Assembly (NCBI GenBank): GCA_964344295.1 | Contig: CAYFMR010000001.1 | Location: 62,001-126,000 of the forward strand | Direction of reading: 5' to 3' | From: JAAYFJ01 sp964344295 | Lineage (GTDB): Bacteria > Bacillota > Clostridia > Tissierellales > Peptoniphilaceae | Length of the DNA stretch: 64,000 bases | Shown here: one piece after another, positions 50,782 to 60,425 of the stretch | How positions within the stretch are numbered: the first letter of the stretch is position 1 | How the letters are laid out: the number at the start of each line of letters is the position of its first letter | Notes under the pieces: model-generated | The model's database searches: none | What the model was told of the DNA's origin: nothing | What the model saw: the letters and a program-made list of their open reading frames with translations, nothing else | Program-made: the position numbers and the translations under genes

Positions 50782-53401
50782 ACCAGTTTTCTCCCACACC
50801 AAAGTCAACTACTAAAGGCACTGATAACTGAATCGCATTCTCCATTTCTTCTCGTACAACTTGTTTTACTTGATCTAGCACATCTTGTTTGGCTTCAATG
50901 ATTAACTCGTCATGCACCTGTAACACAATCTGCGCATCCAATTGTTCCTGCTTTAACCGTTTATCAATTCTGACCATGGCAATCTTTATAATATCAGCTG
51001 CCGTTCCTTGGATCGGTGCATTTAAAGCAACGCGTTTTCCAAAAGAACGCACGTTGAAGTTCTTAGAAGATAATTCAGGAATATATCGCCTTCGATGCCA
51101 CAATGTTTCTACATAGCCTTGAGCCTCACCTAATTTAACAATATTTTCCATAAACTTCTTAACTCCCTGGAAATGATCTAGGTAATTATCAATATACATT
51201 TTGGCCTCGGCACGTGAAATATCTAAATCTTGACTCAATCCATAGTCAGAAATACCATAGACGATGCCAAAATTGACCGCTTTGGCCCTACGCCTCATCT
51301 CATCCGTCACATTTTCTGGATCGACGTGAAACACTTGACTTGCTGTCGTCTTATGAATATCTTGATTTGCCGCAAATGACGTTCTCATGGCTTCATCCTC
51401 GGACATATGAGCCAAGATGCGCAATTCAATTTGACTGTAGTCGGCATCAATGAGCAACTCGCCATCAGCAGCACAAAATGCCTTACGAATCAATCTCCCC
51501 TCTTCTGTTCGAATGGGGATATTTTGTAAATTAGGGTCTACACTGGACAGTCTCCCCGTAGCCGTAACTTTTTGTGCAAAGCGAGAATGAATCCTTCCCG
51601 TTTCAGGATGAATCAAGGGTAGCAAACCATCGATATAGGTAGACTTTAATTTGTGAATCGTACGGAAGCGAAGGATATGATTTACAATAGGATGAGCATC
51701 TTTCAGTTTGTCCAAAACATCTGCATCCGTAGAATAGCCCGTTTTTGTACGCTTAATGACAGGAAGGCCCAATTTATCGAACAAGACTTCGCCCAACTGC
51801 TTCGGAGAGTTTAGGTTAAACTCTAAGCCAGCCATGTCATAAATTCTTTCTTCTAGCTCTTTGATTTCCTCCTGGAACTGATCTCCTAAAGATTGCAACA
51901 CCTCTGTATCTACACCCACTCCAGCGTATTCCATATTCACTAAAACATGCATCAGTGGCAATTCCAGATCATAATAGAGCTTTTCCATTCCAGCGGACTT
52001 GATTTTTTCCACCATCGGTTCATAAATCTTGACCAAAATTGACATCTCTTGAGAAATATAAGCGGTCAATTTCTGCTTATCCACGTCTTTCCAGCGTTTC
52101 TTTTTCACACCTTTCCCCAAGATATCATCTCCTGTCAGGGAGGCTTTACCTTCAAAATCGGTGGACAACAACCCTAAATCGTATCTCGAACGTGTGGGAT
52201 CGAGTAAATAAGCTCCCAAAGAGGTATCAAAAACAACATTAGACGGCATGATTCCTTGATCTTTTAATGTGACCAATGCTTCTTTTAAGTCATGACCTAT
52301 GATTGCAGAGCTGCTTTCTAAAAGCGAAATCATACTTGCAGGCAATCGATCTACCACTGCATAAAAAAAACAATTTTTTCCATCGCTCAGGGCTACGTAA
52401 GAAATCTGCCCACGCCGGGGTAAGTGATCATCTTCATAGAATAGCACAAATACTCGTTCCCCTAATTGAGAAAAATCAAAAGTTTCATCAACCCATTGAT
52501 GAGGAAGTAAACTAAGTTCACTATGAACCAGTTGTTCTGTCGGCTGTCCTAGCCGTCTTAATAAAGTATTCAGTTCATATTCATTGTAAATCTTACGTAA
52601 TTTTTCTTCATCAGCTTGACGCACCTTTAAATCATCAAGCCCAACGTCCAGTGACACATTAGTGACAATTTCACCCAGCTTGCGACTCAAGTAGGCCTGT
52701 TCCTTATATGCCAATAAATTTTCTCGCAATTTGGGACCAGATACTTCTTCGAGCGATTCATAAATTCCTTCTAAAGATTGAAATTGCTGAAGTAGCTTTA
52801 AGCCTGTCTTTTCACCAACACGTGGTACTCCAGGAATATTGTCAGAACTATCTCCCATCAATCCCTTTAGATCAATTAACTGCTGAGGTTCCACACCATA
52901 TTCTTCTTGGATACGTGACACATCATAGCGATCCAGCTCTTTTACGCCCTTACGTGTTAACACAACTTCTGTATTGGTGTCTACAAGTTGAAGATAATCT
53001 TTGTCGCCCGTGACTAAAAGCGTTTCCCATTTTCTTTTCTCAGCTAACTTGGCAAGTGTCCCCGCAATATCATCTGCCTCAAATTCGTCAGATGCTAAAA
53101 TGGGAATCCGCTTGGCCTCCAAAATTTCTAGCAAAATAGGGATTTGTTGACTCAGCTCTTCGGGGGTGCTTTGTCGTGTACCTTTGTAATCTTCGTAAAG
53201 CTCATGGCGAAACGTTCCGCCTGGCTTGTCGAAGCATACTGCTAAATAGTCAGGATCATATTTATCCACCGCATTTTCCATCATTTGGACAAAGCCGTAA
53301 ATTGCATTCGTATAAATTCCCTTTTTAGTCATCAGTAGTGGCAGGGCAAAAAATGCACGAAATAGCAGTGCACTACCGTCAATCACCATTAGTTTATTCA
53401 T
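50768..53401 (-). CDS. polA: DNA polymerase I
   Basis: An 877-residue family A polymerase. The 5'-3' exonuclease part shows FRAFFALP, VTGDKDYLQLVD and GDSSDNIPGVPRVGEKTGLKLL. The central 3'-5' exonuclease domain lacks the DxE active site (VFVLFYEDD at the first position), so it is probably not proofreading, as in Bacillus PolA. The polymerase has DYSQIELRILAH, KAVNFGIVYGISDYGL and VHDELIIEA. ATG 53401 has AAGGAGG upstream; the polA promoter lies at 53421-53449. Confidence 0.96.
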   Translation of the reverse strand: MNKLMVIDGSALLFRAFFALPLLMTKKGIYTNAIYGFVQMMENAVDKYDPDYLAVCFDKPGGTFRHELYEDYKGTRQSTPEELSQQIPILLEILEAKRIPILASDEFEADDIAGTLAKLAEKRKWETLLVTGDKDYLQLVDTNTEVVLTRKGVKELDRYDVSRIQEEYGVEPQQLIDLKGLMGDSSDNIPGVPRVGEKTGLKLLQQFQSLEGIYESLEEVSGPKLRENLLAYKEQAYLSRKLGEIVTNVSLDVGLDDLKVRQADEEKLRKIYNEYELNTLLRRLGQPTEQLVHSELSLLPHQWVDETFDFSQLGERVFVLFYEDDHLPRRGQISYVALSDGKNCFFYAVVDRLPASMISLLESSSAIIGHDLKEALVTLKDQGIMPSNVVFDTSLGAYLLDPTRSRYDLGLLSTDFEGKASLTGDDILGKGVKKKRWKDVDKQKLTAYISQEMSILVKIYEPMVEKIKSAGMEKLYYDLELPLMHVLVNMEYAGVGVDTEVLQSLGDQFQEEIKELEERIYDMAGLEFNLNSPKQLGEVLFDKLGLPVIKRTKTGYSTDADVLDKLKDAHPIVNHILRFRTIHKLKSTYIDGLLPLIHPETGRIHSRFAQKVTATGRLSSVDPNLQNIPIRTEEGRLIRKAFCAADGELLIDADYSQIELRILAHMSEDEAMRTSFAANQDIHKTTASQVFHVDPENVTDEMRRRAKAVNFGIVYGISDYGLSQDLDISRAEAKMYIDNYLDHFQGVKKFMENIVKLGEAQGYVETLWHRRRYIPELSSKNFNVRSFGKRVALNAPIQGTAADIIKIAMVRIDKRLKQEQLDAQIVLQVHDELIIEAKQDVLDQVKQVVREEMENAIQLSVPLVVDFGVGENWYEAK

Positions 53402-53420
53402 CACGTACCTCCTTGTGGCT

Positions 53421-53449
53421 AGTATAACGAAACCAATTGTGAAATACAA
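53421..53449 (-). promoter_or_regulatory. Promoter of polA-coaE-slt-lipoprotein
   Basis: Minus-strand -35 TTGTAT (53449-53444), 17-bp spacer, -10 TATACT (53426-53421). The start would be only 10-15 bp before the ribosome site AAGGAGG. Confidence 0.65.
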
Positions 53450-53492
53450 CTTTCAAGCTCTTTGTCCACTTTCATGACTTACAAGATTTTAA

Positions 53493-53521
53493 TTGCAAAA
53501 TGTAAATTCGTATGCTAAAAT
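53493..53521 (+). promoter_or_regulatory. Promoter of tRNA-Leu(CAA)
   Basis: Plus-strand -35 TTGCAA (53493-53498), 17-bp spacer, -10 TAAAAT (53516-53521), with the tRNA beginning 11 bp after the -10 box. Divergent from the polA promoter. Confidence 0.7.
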
Positions 53522-53531
53522 AGAGTGGTAC

Positions 53532-53618
53532 GCCGGAGTGATGGAATTGGCAGACGTGCTGGACTCAAAATCCAGTGGTGGCAACACCGTGCGGGTTCGA
53601 GTCCCGCCTCCGGCACCA
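53532..53618 (+). tRNA. tRNA-Leu, anticodon CAA
   Basis: An 87-nt type II tRNA with encoded CCA. Acceptor arms GCCGGAG and CTCCGGC pair fully; the anticodon stem CTGGA/TCCAG closes loop CTCAAAA with anticodon CAA, reading UUG; the long variable arm GTGGTGGCAACACC and the GGTTCGAGTC T-arm are clear. It is the only complete plus-strand gene and lies opposite to the surrounding minus-strand operons. Confidence 0.96.
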
Positions 53619-53624
53619 ATAAGT

Positions 53625-53656
53625 AGCTTATCTCCATGAGATGAGCTGTTTTTTTA
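53625..53656 (+). terminator. First terminator of tRNA-Leu(CAA)
   Basis: Stem AGCTTATCT / AGATGAGCT (one G-T pair) with a 5-nt loop at 53625-53647, followed by GTTTTTTTA on the plus strand. Begins 7 bp after the tRNA end. Confidence 0.85.
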
Positions 53657-53670
53657 TTCTAGCATTGAGC

Positions 53671-53715
53671 AGGAGGTAGATGAAGTCGCATCTACCTCCT
53701 TTTAACTTTATTTTT
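53671..53715 (+). terminator. Second terminator after tRNA-Leu(CAA)
   Basis: Perfect 12-bp stem AGGAGGTAGATG / CATCTACCTCCT with a 6-nt loop, then TTTTAACTTTATTTTT on the plus strand. The minus-strand flank is not T-rich, so it serves plus-strand transcription rather than the thiamine pyrophosphokinase transcript. It would shield the opposing gene from antisense reading. Confidence 0.7.
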
Positions 53716-53728
53716 GTATTTCAACGTC

Positions 53729-54388
53729 TCACTTGTCTATGGCGTGACCATCGGCGGCATAAATCAGTAAACCTTCCCCTTCGTGAATAAAGACCTCACC
53801 TTGTGACCCTATCAATTCGTTACTGATCCCCCGCGTCGATCCACATTCTAAAAATAATTCTTTTACCTCATAATAAAAACCTTTTGTGCTATATCTAAGT
53901 CCATTCTCCGTCATAGGAATGATTGAAATATAAGGATACTCCGTTTGCACCGTAATCACATCACCAGCCTTCACCCAGCGCACTTCATTTTGAACGCCTT
54001 TAAGCACCAGAAGATTCCCTTCATCACGCTCTCTTTTTAAAAAAAAGATATGGCTTAATGTGTGGTCCGCACGATCTCCCCATGCACCCAGTAAAAAAAT
54101 TTCTTTCGCACCATGTTCTTTGGCAAACTCAATGGCTAAGGCAGTATCTGAATCGTCTTTCTCCACAGGAAACCGAATCACCTCTACCGATTCTTTGACT
54201 TCAGCTGGTAATTCCCCTACATAGCTATCTAAATCACCGATTAAATAATCCGGCAAAACTCCAGCTTCTAGGGCAAATTGCAATCCACCATCACAGGCTA
54301 TGATCGTATCGCATTGTGATTGATATTGCTGAATGACTGCTGAAGCAATGTCTCCGCCATTAGTGATAATCAGCACGCGGTACATCAT
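53729..54388 (-). CDS. thiN: Thiamine pyrophosphokinase
   Basis: A 219-residue TPK-family enzyme making thiamine diphosphate from thiamine and ATP. The N-terminal catalytic domain has ACDGGLQFALEAGVLPDYLIGDLDS and KDDSDTALAIEFA with AWGDRADHTLSH; the C-terminal thiamine-binding beta domain ends in EGEGLLIYAADG. ATG overlaps the rpe stop (ATGA). Last gene of the priA-led block, with rpe and rsgA as usual neighbours in Firmicutes. Confidence 0.92.
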   Translation of the reverse strand: MMYRVLIITNGGDIASAVIQQYQSQCDTIIACDGGLQFALEAGVLPDYLIGDLDSYVGELPAEVKESVEVIRFPVEKDDSDTALAIEFAKEHGAKEIFLLGAWGDRADHTLSHIFFLKRERDEGNLLVLKGVQNEVRWVKAGDVITVQTEYPYISIIPMTENGLRYSTKGFYYEVKELFLECGSTRGISNELIGSQGEVFIHEGEGLLIYAADGHAIDK

Positions 54389-55038
54389 CGTTTCAACTCT
54401 TTTTTTATGGCTGTGACAGTGGCACAGTAGTCGCCACTTCCATAAAAAGCAGAACCCATGACTACCGTATCTACACCTAGTTCTTGCAATCTTTTAATGT
54501 TCGTTAAATTAACTCCTCCGTCCACTTCTAGCTCTATATGAGGATGCTCATTCACGATCCATTGGTGTGCCATATCAATCTTATCCATGATTTGTGGAAT
54601 AAATTGTTGCCCCCCAAATCCGGGATTCACGCTCATCATTAAGAGCAGATCCATGTCCTCACCCACATGCTCCAGCGTATACAGCGGCGTAGAAGGGTTT
54701 AAAGCCACTCCTGCTTTAACGCCGGCATCTTTAATCTGTCTGAGTACCCGTTGTAGATGAATGGTAGACTCAGGATGCACCGTAATCATATCGGCTCCAG
54801 CTTCGATAAAATCCTCGATATATCGCTCTGGGTGCATAATCATGAGATGCACGTCAAAAGGCAATTTTGTATGAGGACGGAATTTTTTTATCACTGGTGG
54901 ACCAAAAGTAATGTTAGGAACAAAGTGCCCATCCATCACATCCACATGTATATAGTCTGCTCCTGCTGCCTCGGTAGCTAGCAACTCCTCTTTCATGCGA
55001 GCAAAATCAGACGATAAAATTGATGGTGCGATGTTCAT
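54385..55038 (-). CDS. rpe: Ribulose-phosphate 3-epimerase
   Basis: A 217-residue TIM-barrel enzyme of the pentose phosphate pathway. IAPSILSSDF, HVDVMDGHFVPNITFG, DVHLMIMHPERYI, MSVNPGFGGQQF and EVDGGVNLTNI carry the metal and phosphate ligands. It starts directly after rsgA. Complete and of normal length. Confidence 0.96.
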   Translation of the reverse strand: MNIAPSILSSDFARMKEELLATEAAGADYIHVDVMDGHFVPNITFGPPVIKKFRPHTKLPFDVHLMIMHPERYIEDFIEAGADMITVHPESTIHLQRVLRQIKDAGVKAGVALNPSTPLYTLEHVGEDMDLLLMMSVNPGFGGQQFIPQIMDKIDMAHQWIVNEHPHIELEVDGGVNLTNIKRLQELGVDTVVMGSAFYGSGDYCATVTAIKKELKR

Positions 55039-55929
55039 TTAATACCTCCTATATTCTTGTATTTCATGTAAAAAATCAATGTAATGTTCATATCTCGCTG
55101 TACTCATCTCACCACGTTTTACAGCTTCTTTTACGACACATCCAGGCTCCTGATCGTGTAAACAGGTTTGAAAGCGACATTGTGATTGCATCTCTTCCAT
55201 TTCAGGAAAATAGTCGCGTAGCATGATAGGCTCTTCTAAGATACGGCCTAACTCTACTGCCGTAAATCCAGGAGTATCAAAAACGTATCCTGTTGTATCT
55301 AAGGGGTAGAGGTGTACATGTCTCGTCGTATGTTTTCCTCGACTTGTTTTTTCGCTCACTTCCCCTGTTTCCAAAGAGTGGTCTGCAATTGCATTAATCA
55401 GAGAAGACTTACCTACACCAGATGGTCCCATGAATGCAGTAATTTTCCCCTCTAGCTCTCGTTTTAATAGATCAGGATATTCATGTTGTTCGCTCATTCG
55501 TGTAACAAATACGGTATATCCTGCTTTTTCATAGATGTCTTTCCAATACAATGCCCTTTGCTCGTCTAAATCAGCTTTGGAGAGTACAACAAAGGACTTA
55601 ACAGATTCCACAGCTGCAATCACCAACATACGGTCTAATACCCACGAATTCAATTTAGGTGCCTTCACGCTCATCACCACTGCTACCTGATCTACATTCG
55701 CCACCGGTGGACGTAGCAGCTGATTTTTACGAGGCAAAATTTCGTCAATATACCCTAGCATCTCTCCTTCACCCATGCGAATCATCACTTTATCGCCGGG
55801 CACTGGTTTAATTCCTTGATTACGAAACACACCTCTAGCTCGCGTGCGAATTCTTTCATGATCTACAGCGACATCATAAAAACCACCGATGCTGTTAATA
55901 ATGTATCCTTCGCGTAAATAAGAATCCAT
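55039..55929 (-). CDS. rsgA: Ribosome small subunit-dependent GTPase RsgA
   Basis: A 296-residue circularly permuted GTPase: N-terminal OB fold, then G4 LSKADL, G1 GPSGVGKSSLINA, G2 KTSRGKHTTRHV, G3 DTPGF, and a C-terminal zinc site (CRFQTCLHDQEPGC). It checks 30S maturation. The start overlaps the prkC stop by one base. Part of the prpC-prkC-rsgA-rpe order conserved in Firmicutes. Confidence 0.95.
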   Translation of the reverse strand: MDSYLREGYIINSIGGFYDVAVDHERIRTRARGVFRNQGIKPVPGDKVMIRMGEGEMLGYIDEILPRKNQLLRPPVANVDQVAVVMSVKAPKLNSWVLDRMLVIAAVESVKSFVVLSKADLDEQRALYWKDIYEKAGYTVFVTRMSEQHEYPDLLKRELEGKITAFMGPSGVGKSSLINAIADHSLETGEVSEKTSRGKHTTRHVHLYPLDTTGYVFDTPGFTAVELGRILEEPIMLRDYFPEMEEMQSQCRFQTCLHDQEPGCVVKEAVKRGEMSTARYEHYIDFLHEIQEYRRY

Positions 55930-57872
55930 TAACGTATCTCCTGTACTAATACATCGTCTTCATAAACTTTGAAGGAATCCCCTACGAAGCCATTTAGCGT
56001 CACTTTTTCTGTCTCATCATTATAATAGATATTTCGTTCGAAAACGACTTCTATTCCATCGGGTGAATCGCGATAAATAGTCAACTTGTAATATTCCCTG
56101 CTAGGATCAGGAGTAATGGTGTAGGTTTTAGACATTGGCTCTCGTTCACTCACAATCGGTTCTTCAGGTGTTTCTACTTTTCCAGAGGAAACGTATAGCA
56201 GTACAGTAGTGTCTTTTTCTATTTCAGTGCCTTTTGGAATTTCTTGCCAACATACCTGATCTCGATCATACTGATCACTTTCTTCATACTTAATCTCTGC
56301 ATGTAGGCCCAGATTTTCCAATGTTTTTTTTGCTTTATTGACATTAACGTCTAACAGATTTGGCATAAATACCGTTTCTTCCGGACCAGAACTAATCAAT
56401 AAATCAACTCTAGTGCCTTTAGGTACTTTTTCTTTCGCTTGTGGATGTTGCGAAATGACTTCATCTTTATCCACCTCTTCTGAAGCTTCCGCTTTCAGTT
56501 CGCCTACTACAAGCCCCTCATCTTCTAGTAGTTTAATCGCTCGTTGTTGAGATAAACCCATGACATTCGGCACGATGATCGATTCTTCCGAGCCGTTGAC
56601 AGAAACTTTTACGGTAAAACCTTTCCGCACGGTATTCCCTTCAGCGGTGTTATTAATCGATACAATTTGACCTTCTTCGTACTCGTCATTTTGGACGATG
56701 GACTCTATTTCCAATACCAGTCCTTCTTTTTTACATAGGTCTCGTGCCTCACTTTCATCTAATCCAATGATCTCAGGTACCTGTACGTCAGCACCTCTAC
56801 CACCGGGGCCAAATAAAAGTTTCTTGAACCCTAAAAAAGCGCCCATCACAACTAAAAAGGCTAGGACAACGCCTAAGACGGTCATTTTGATATCTTTCTT
56901 CTTTTGCGCTTTTCTATTAACACTTTTTTTCTTACTCTTCTTCGTTGGAGCCTTAGCTCCTGCTGTTTTTTTAGAGGCAATACGAATCTCTTCTTGCGGA
57001 AGCACTTGGGTTTGAAATGTGTCTTCTGCATTTTCCAAAGACAAGCCTTCTTTAATACGATGAAAATCAGATAAAAGTTCATCTGTATTATTATAACGAT
57101 CGCTAGGATTCAATTTCATGCATTTGATGATTAGTTGCTCGAGTCCTGGCTTGATATCCGGAGCAAAATGACTCGGTGCGATAAAATTACCTTGGATGTG
57201 CTTTAAACCCACCGTAACCGGCGTATCTCCATCAAAGGGTAACGTACCTGTGACCATTTCATAAAGCACAATACCTAAAGAGTAGATATCACTTTTTTCA
57301 TCAGTCAATTGCCCTTTGGCCTGCTCGGGAGATGTATAGTGAACAGATCCCATCGCTTCCTTAGCTATCGTCATCGTTTGGCTAGTGGTCATACGCGCAA
57401 TACCAAAGTCCATCACCTTAACGACATCATCTTTCGTAATCATAATGTTTTGTGGCTTAATATCGCGGTGGATGATGTGATGATGGTGAGCGTGATTCAA
57501 CGCTCTTGCCACTTGCTCGCCATAAAACACAGTTTTTTCCGATGAAAGGCGTCCTCTCGCCTGAATCAGTTCTTTTAACGTGATGCCATTAACATATTCC
57601 ATGACAATGTAATAGATGATTTTTCCAGCTACCACTTCTTCCCCAACATCATATACATTAATAATGTTAGGATGATTTAAAGCGGCTGCTGCTGCACTTT
57701 CTTTGCGGAATTTTCGGATAAATTCTTCATCACCTGAGAACTGGTTCTTTAACACTTTAATAGCTACGGAACGATGTAACACGTGGCAGTGTGCACGATA
57801 GACCTCTGCCATGCCGCCGTCACCAATTTTTTCTAGGATTTCATAGCGCTGATTTAATATTTGCCCTATCAT
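55929..57872 (-). CDS. prkC: Serine/threonine protein kinase with PASTA domains
   Basis: A 647-residue Hanks-type kinase. The catalytic domain has IGDGGMAEVYRA, VAIKVLK, HRDIKPQNIM, MDFGIAR and GSVHYTSPEQAKG; a Lys-rich juxtamembrane segment precedes one transmembrane helix (about 335-358); three extracellular PASTA repeats follow (for example VPEIIGLDESEARDLCKKE and VPNVMGLSQQRAIKLLEDE), which sense muropeptides in relatives, then a further beta domain. ATG 57872 starts one base after the prpC stop with AGGT seven bases upstream; an in-frame GTG overlaps prpC. Confidence 0.95.
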   Translation of the reverse strand: MIGQILNQRYEILEKIGDGGMAEVYRAHCHVLHRSVAIKVLKNQFSGDEEFIRKFRKESAAAAALNHPNIINVYDVGEEVVAGKIIYYIVMEYVNGITLKELIQARGRLSSEKTVFYGEQVARALNHAHHHHIIHRDIKPQNIMITKDDVVKVMDFGIARMTTSQTMTIAKEAMGSVHYTSPEQAKGQLTDEKSDIYSLGIVLYEMVTGTLPFDGDTPVTVGLKHIQGNFIAPSHFAPDIKPGLEQLIIKCMKLNPSDRYNNTDELLSDFHRIKEGLSLENAEDTFQTQVLPQEEIRIASKKTAGAKAPTKKSKKKSVNRKAQKKKDIKMTVLGVVLAFLVVMGAFLGFKKLLFGPGGRGADVQVPEIIGLDESEARDLCKKEGLVLEIESIVQNDEYEEGQIVSINNTAEGNTVRKGFTVKVSVNGSEESIIVPNVMGLSQQRAIKLLEDEGLVVGELKAEASEEVDKDEVISQHPQAKEKVPKGTRVDLLISSGPEETVFMPNLLDVNVNKAKKTLENLGLHAEIKYEESDQYDRDQVCWQEIPKGTEIEKDTTVLLYVSSGKVETPEEPIVSEREPMSKTYTITPDPSREYYKLTIYRDSPDGIEVVFERNIYYNDETEKVTLNGFVGDSFKVYEDDVLVQEIR

Positions 57873-57873
57873 T

Positions 57874-58596
57874 TTACACACCTACCTTATTTCCTTGCGC
57901 CACAATCAAGGTGATATTATCCGTTCCCCCTGCATCCAGCGCTAAAGAGCCTAGTTTGTCAGCTAAATTTTCTTGATGTTCACTCAAAAAGGCCTTTTCC
58001 ATTAGCTTGATATCCACTAAGGAAGACAATCCATCACTGCACAATAAAAAAGCCTCAAACTGCGTGATAATCGGATGTGCTTCCACGTGCAACTGTTTGT
58101 CCGTTCCCAAGGCTTTCGTGATGAAGGATCGCTTGGGATGAGTTTTCGCTTGTTCTTTTGTAATTTCCCCCGCCTGAACTAATAAGTTCACATAAGAGTC
58201 ATCACTAGAAAGCTGATCTAAATGCTTGCCATCCCATCCATAAAGTCGACTGTCTCCTACATTAATAAAATACTGAGTATCACGCCCCTGGTAAAGTAAG
58301 ATTAATGTTGTGCCCATACCTTTCAAGCTCTGGTCTGAAACACTCTTTGCCCAGATGGCATGATTAGCACTTTCTACAGCTAGGATCACTCGACTTATCG
58401 TCAGTTCGCTCTCGCAGGTAGTGAGTTTTTCGATTTCCTCACAAGCCATTCTGCTGGCTACTTCACCACCTAAATGTCCTCCCATGCCATCTGCCACCAA
58501 GTATAGGTTAGCATCTTTATGTTCTATCACGCACCAGTGGTCTTGATTCTCTTTGCGAACCAATCCTTGATGAGTAAAGCTGTAAAATGCATTCAT
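57874..58596 (-). CDS. prpC: PP2C-type protein phosphatase, Stp1/PrpC
   Basis: A 240-residue metal-dependent phosphatase that reverses PrkC phosphorylation. LVADGMGGHLGGEVAS, GMGTTLILLY, NVGDSRLYGWDG, LLCSDGLSSLV and AGGTDNITLIVAQ contain the metal-binding aspartates. It overlaps the rlmN stop by four bases and is followed by prkC at one base. Confidence 0.95.
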   Translation of the reverse strand: MNAFYSFTHQGLVRKENQDHWCVIEHKDANLYLVADGMGGHLGGEVASRMACEEIEKLTTCESELTISRVILAVESANHAIWAKSVSDQSLKGMGTTLILLYQGRDTQYFINVGDSRLYGWDGKHLDQLSSDDSYVNLLVQAGEITKEQAKTHPKRSFITKALGTDKQLHVEAHPIITQFEAFLLCSDGLSSLVDIKLMEKAFLSEHQENLADKLGSLALDAGGTDNITLIVAQGNKVGV

Positions 58597-59657
58597 ACAG
58601 CAGTTCCTTTCTTATTTCGTCTGCGCAGTTGTCCACAGCTTGCTTGAATATCCGGTCCTAACGTTCTTCTCACAGATACCGAAACCCCTGCTTTTTCTAG
58701 TCGCTTTGCCATCTCATAGACATCTAAAGTCGCTTTTCCACCTTGATACTCTTCAATCGGATTTAACGGAATGAGGTTGACATGCGCTAGTCGATGTTTG
58801 AATAAGCGACTCAGTCCATCAATGCTGTGCATATTGTCATTGACTCCCGGAATCACGGTGAATTCGAAGCTCACTCTTCGATTCGTTTGAGCCACATATG
58901 CATCCACGCTTTTCAAGATTTTTTCCAATGGATAGCGTCGATTAATCGGCATAATTTGTGAGCGGGTCTGATCATCGACAGCATGTAGGGAAATGGCCAA
59001 GGTTACCGGTTTGTCCCACTGCGTCAATGCAATTATACCTGGCACAATCCCGCACGTAGAAATCGTCATGTTACGATAGCTCATATGTTTGCCCTTTGGT
59101 TCATGCAAAAGCTCCATAAATCGTTTGACTGCAGGCCAATTATCAAAGGGTTCGCCCATTCCCATTAACACCACATGGCTGACGGTAATTTGCTCTTGGT
59201 TCTCCACTGCATAAACCTGACTTAACATCTCATAAGTCAAGAGATTTCGTTCTCTCCCACTTTTTGTGGAAGCACAAAAAGCACATCCCATAGCGCATCC
59301 CACTTGTGTTGATACGCAAAGGGTGCGCCCGTAATCGTACTTCATTAATACTCCCTCAATCAGAGATCCATCAATGCACTGATAAACATACTTTATCGTT
59401 TCGTCAATTTTTGATTCATAGCGTTCTACAATTTTCACCAAAGGTATTTCATAAACTGCCAGCTGATCCCTTAAGTTTTGAGGTAATCGCTTCATATGTG
59501 AAAAAGGTGTCCCATACTCATGGTGTAAGTACTCAAATACTTGCGAACCACGATATTCCTTTTCACCCTTCGTTTTCATATATTGGCGCCACTGTGCTTC
59601 ACTCCAGCTCGTCATATGTTCAGATGGATCCGTTAGGTTTACGGTACTCTGTAGCAT
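58593..59657 (-). CDS. rlmN: 23S rRNA/tRNA adenine-C2 methyltransferase RlmN
   Basis: A 354-residue radical SAM methyltransferase acting on A2503 of 23S rRNA and A37 of some tRNAs. The cluster motif is CAMGCAFCAST; MGMGEPFDNW and SLHAVDDQTRSQIMPINRR are family-specific; the methyl-carrying cysteine is in the C-terminal QASCGQLR. Between this gene and the protease gene there is an 84-bp gap without an evident promoter. Confidence 0.95.
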   Translation of the reverse strand: MLQSTVNLTDPSEHMTSWSEAQWRQYMKTKGEKEYRGSQVFEYLHHEYGTPFSHMKRLPQNLRDQLAVYEIPLVKIVERYESKIDETIKYVYQCIDGSLIEGVLMKYDYGRTLCVSTQVGCAMGCAFCASTKSGRERNLLTYEMLSQVYAVENQEQITVSHVVLMGMGEPFDNWPAVKRFMELLHEPKGKHMSYRNMTISTCGIVPGIIALTQWDKPVTLAISLHAVDDQTRSQIMPINRRYPLEKILKSVDAYVAQTNRRVSFEFTVIPGVNDNMHSIDGLSRLFKHRLAHVNLIPLNPIEEYQGGKATLDVYEMAKRLEKAGVSVSVRRTLGPDIQASCGQLRRRNKKGTAV

Positions 59658-59741
59658 CGAAACACCCTTTCTCGATTACGTAGCAAATGTTGACTCTTAT
59701 TAATGCTTCGACATCCCTTCTTGTCCGATTTGTATTCACGA

Positions 59742-60422
59742 TCAATTTCTTTGGTTATTAATAGCCATGAGTCGAATCAGTTGTGAAATAGACATCAAGG
59801 CTGCTGCCACGTAGGTCATCGCTGCAGCTCTAAGCACTTGCCCACTGCCAAGCACTACATCATCTGGCGACCCTATTGAACGTATTCTCTCCATCGCTCT
59901 TCTGCTGGCATCAAATTCCACCGGCAAAGTGATGATTTGGAACAACACACCTACAGCAAACATAGCAATCCCTACTTGGACTAAAGTAGGGCTTATGGCA
60001 AATCCAATGATTAAAACCAGCCAAAATAATTGTGATGCTCCAATGGCTAAAGGCAAGAGATTTGTTCGCCATCGATAAGGAGCATACTGTTTATCGGCTT
60101 GAATGGCATGACCTGCCTCATGAGCCGCTATACACATAGAAGCAATGGACGTTCCATCGTGAACTGCAGGTGATAATCGTAGTACATCTTCTCGGGGATC
60201 AAAATGATCGGTCAAGGTCCCCCCAACTCGCTCGATACGCACATGGGTCAAGTTTTCTGCATCCAGCATTCGACGCGCCATTAATGCTCCTGTCATACCC
60301 ATACGATTATCGATACGCGAAAATTTACGATACGTCGATTGGATAGATGATTGTGCCCACATACCAATAATCAGTGCCGGGATAAGAATCCAAAATGCAT
60401 TGTAATAATACAGATAAGGCAT
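59742..60422 (-). CDS. YugP-like zinc-dependent membrane protease
   Basis: A 226-residue membrane protein of the YugP (Zn_peptidase_2) family. An N-terminal helix, then HEAGHAIQ (about 102-109) with the zinc ligands, two central helices and LPVEFDASRRAME, the conserved third-ligand region, then a C-terminal helix. Substrate not known. The position between fmt and rlmN occurs in many Firmicutes. Confidence 0.88.
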   Translation of the reverse strand: MPYLYYYNAFWILIPALIIGMWAQSSIQSTYRKFSRIDNRMGMTGALMARRMLDAENLTHVRIERVGGTLTDHFDPREDVLRLSPAVHDGTSIASMCIAAHEAGHAIQADKQYAPYRWRTNLLPLAIGASQLFWLVLIIGFAISPTLVQVGIAMFAVGVLFQIITLPVEFDASRRAMERIRSIGSPDDVVLGSGQVLRAAAMTYVAAALMSISQLIRLMAINNQRN

Positions 60423-60425
60423 AGT

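Noticed and set aside
53671..53700. Perfect 12-bp hairpin as terminator of the thiamine pyrophosphokinase transcript
   Set aside because: The T-rich flank is only on the plus strand; on the minus strand the flank is GCTCAATGCTAG.
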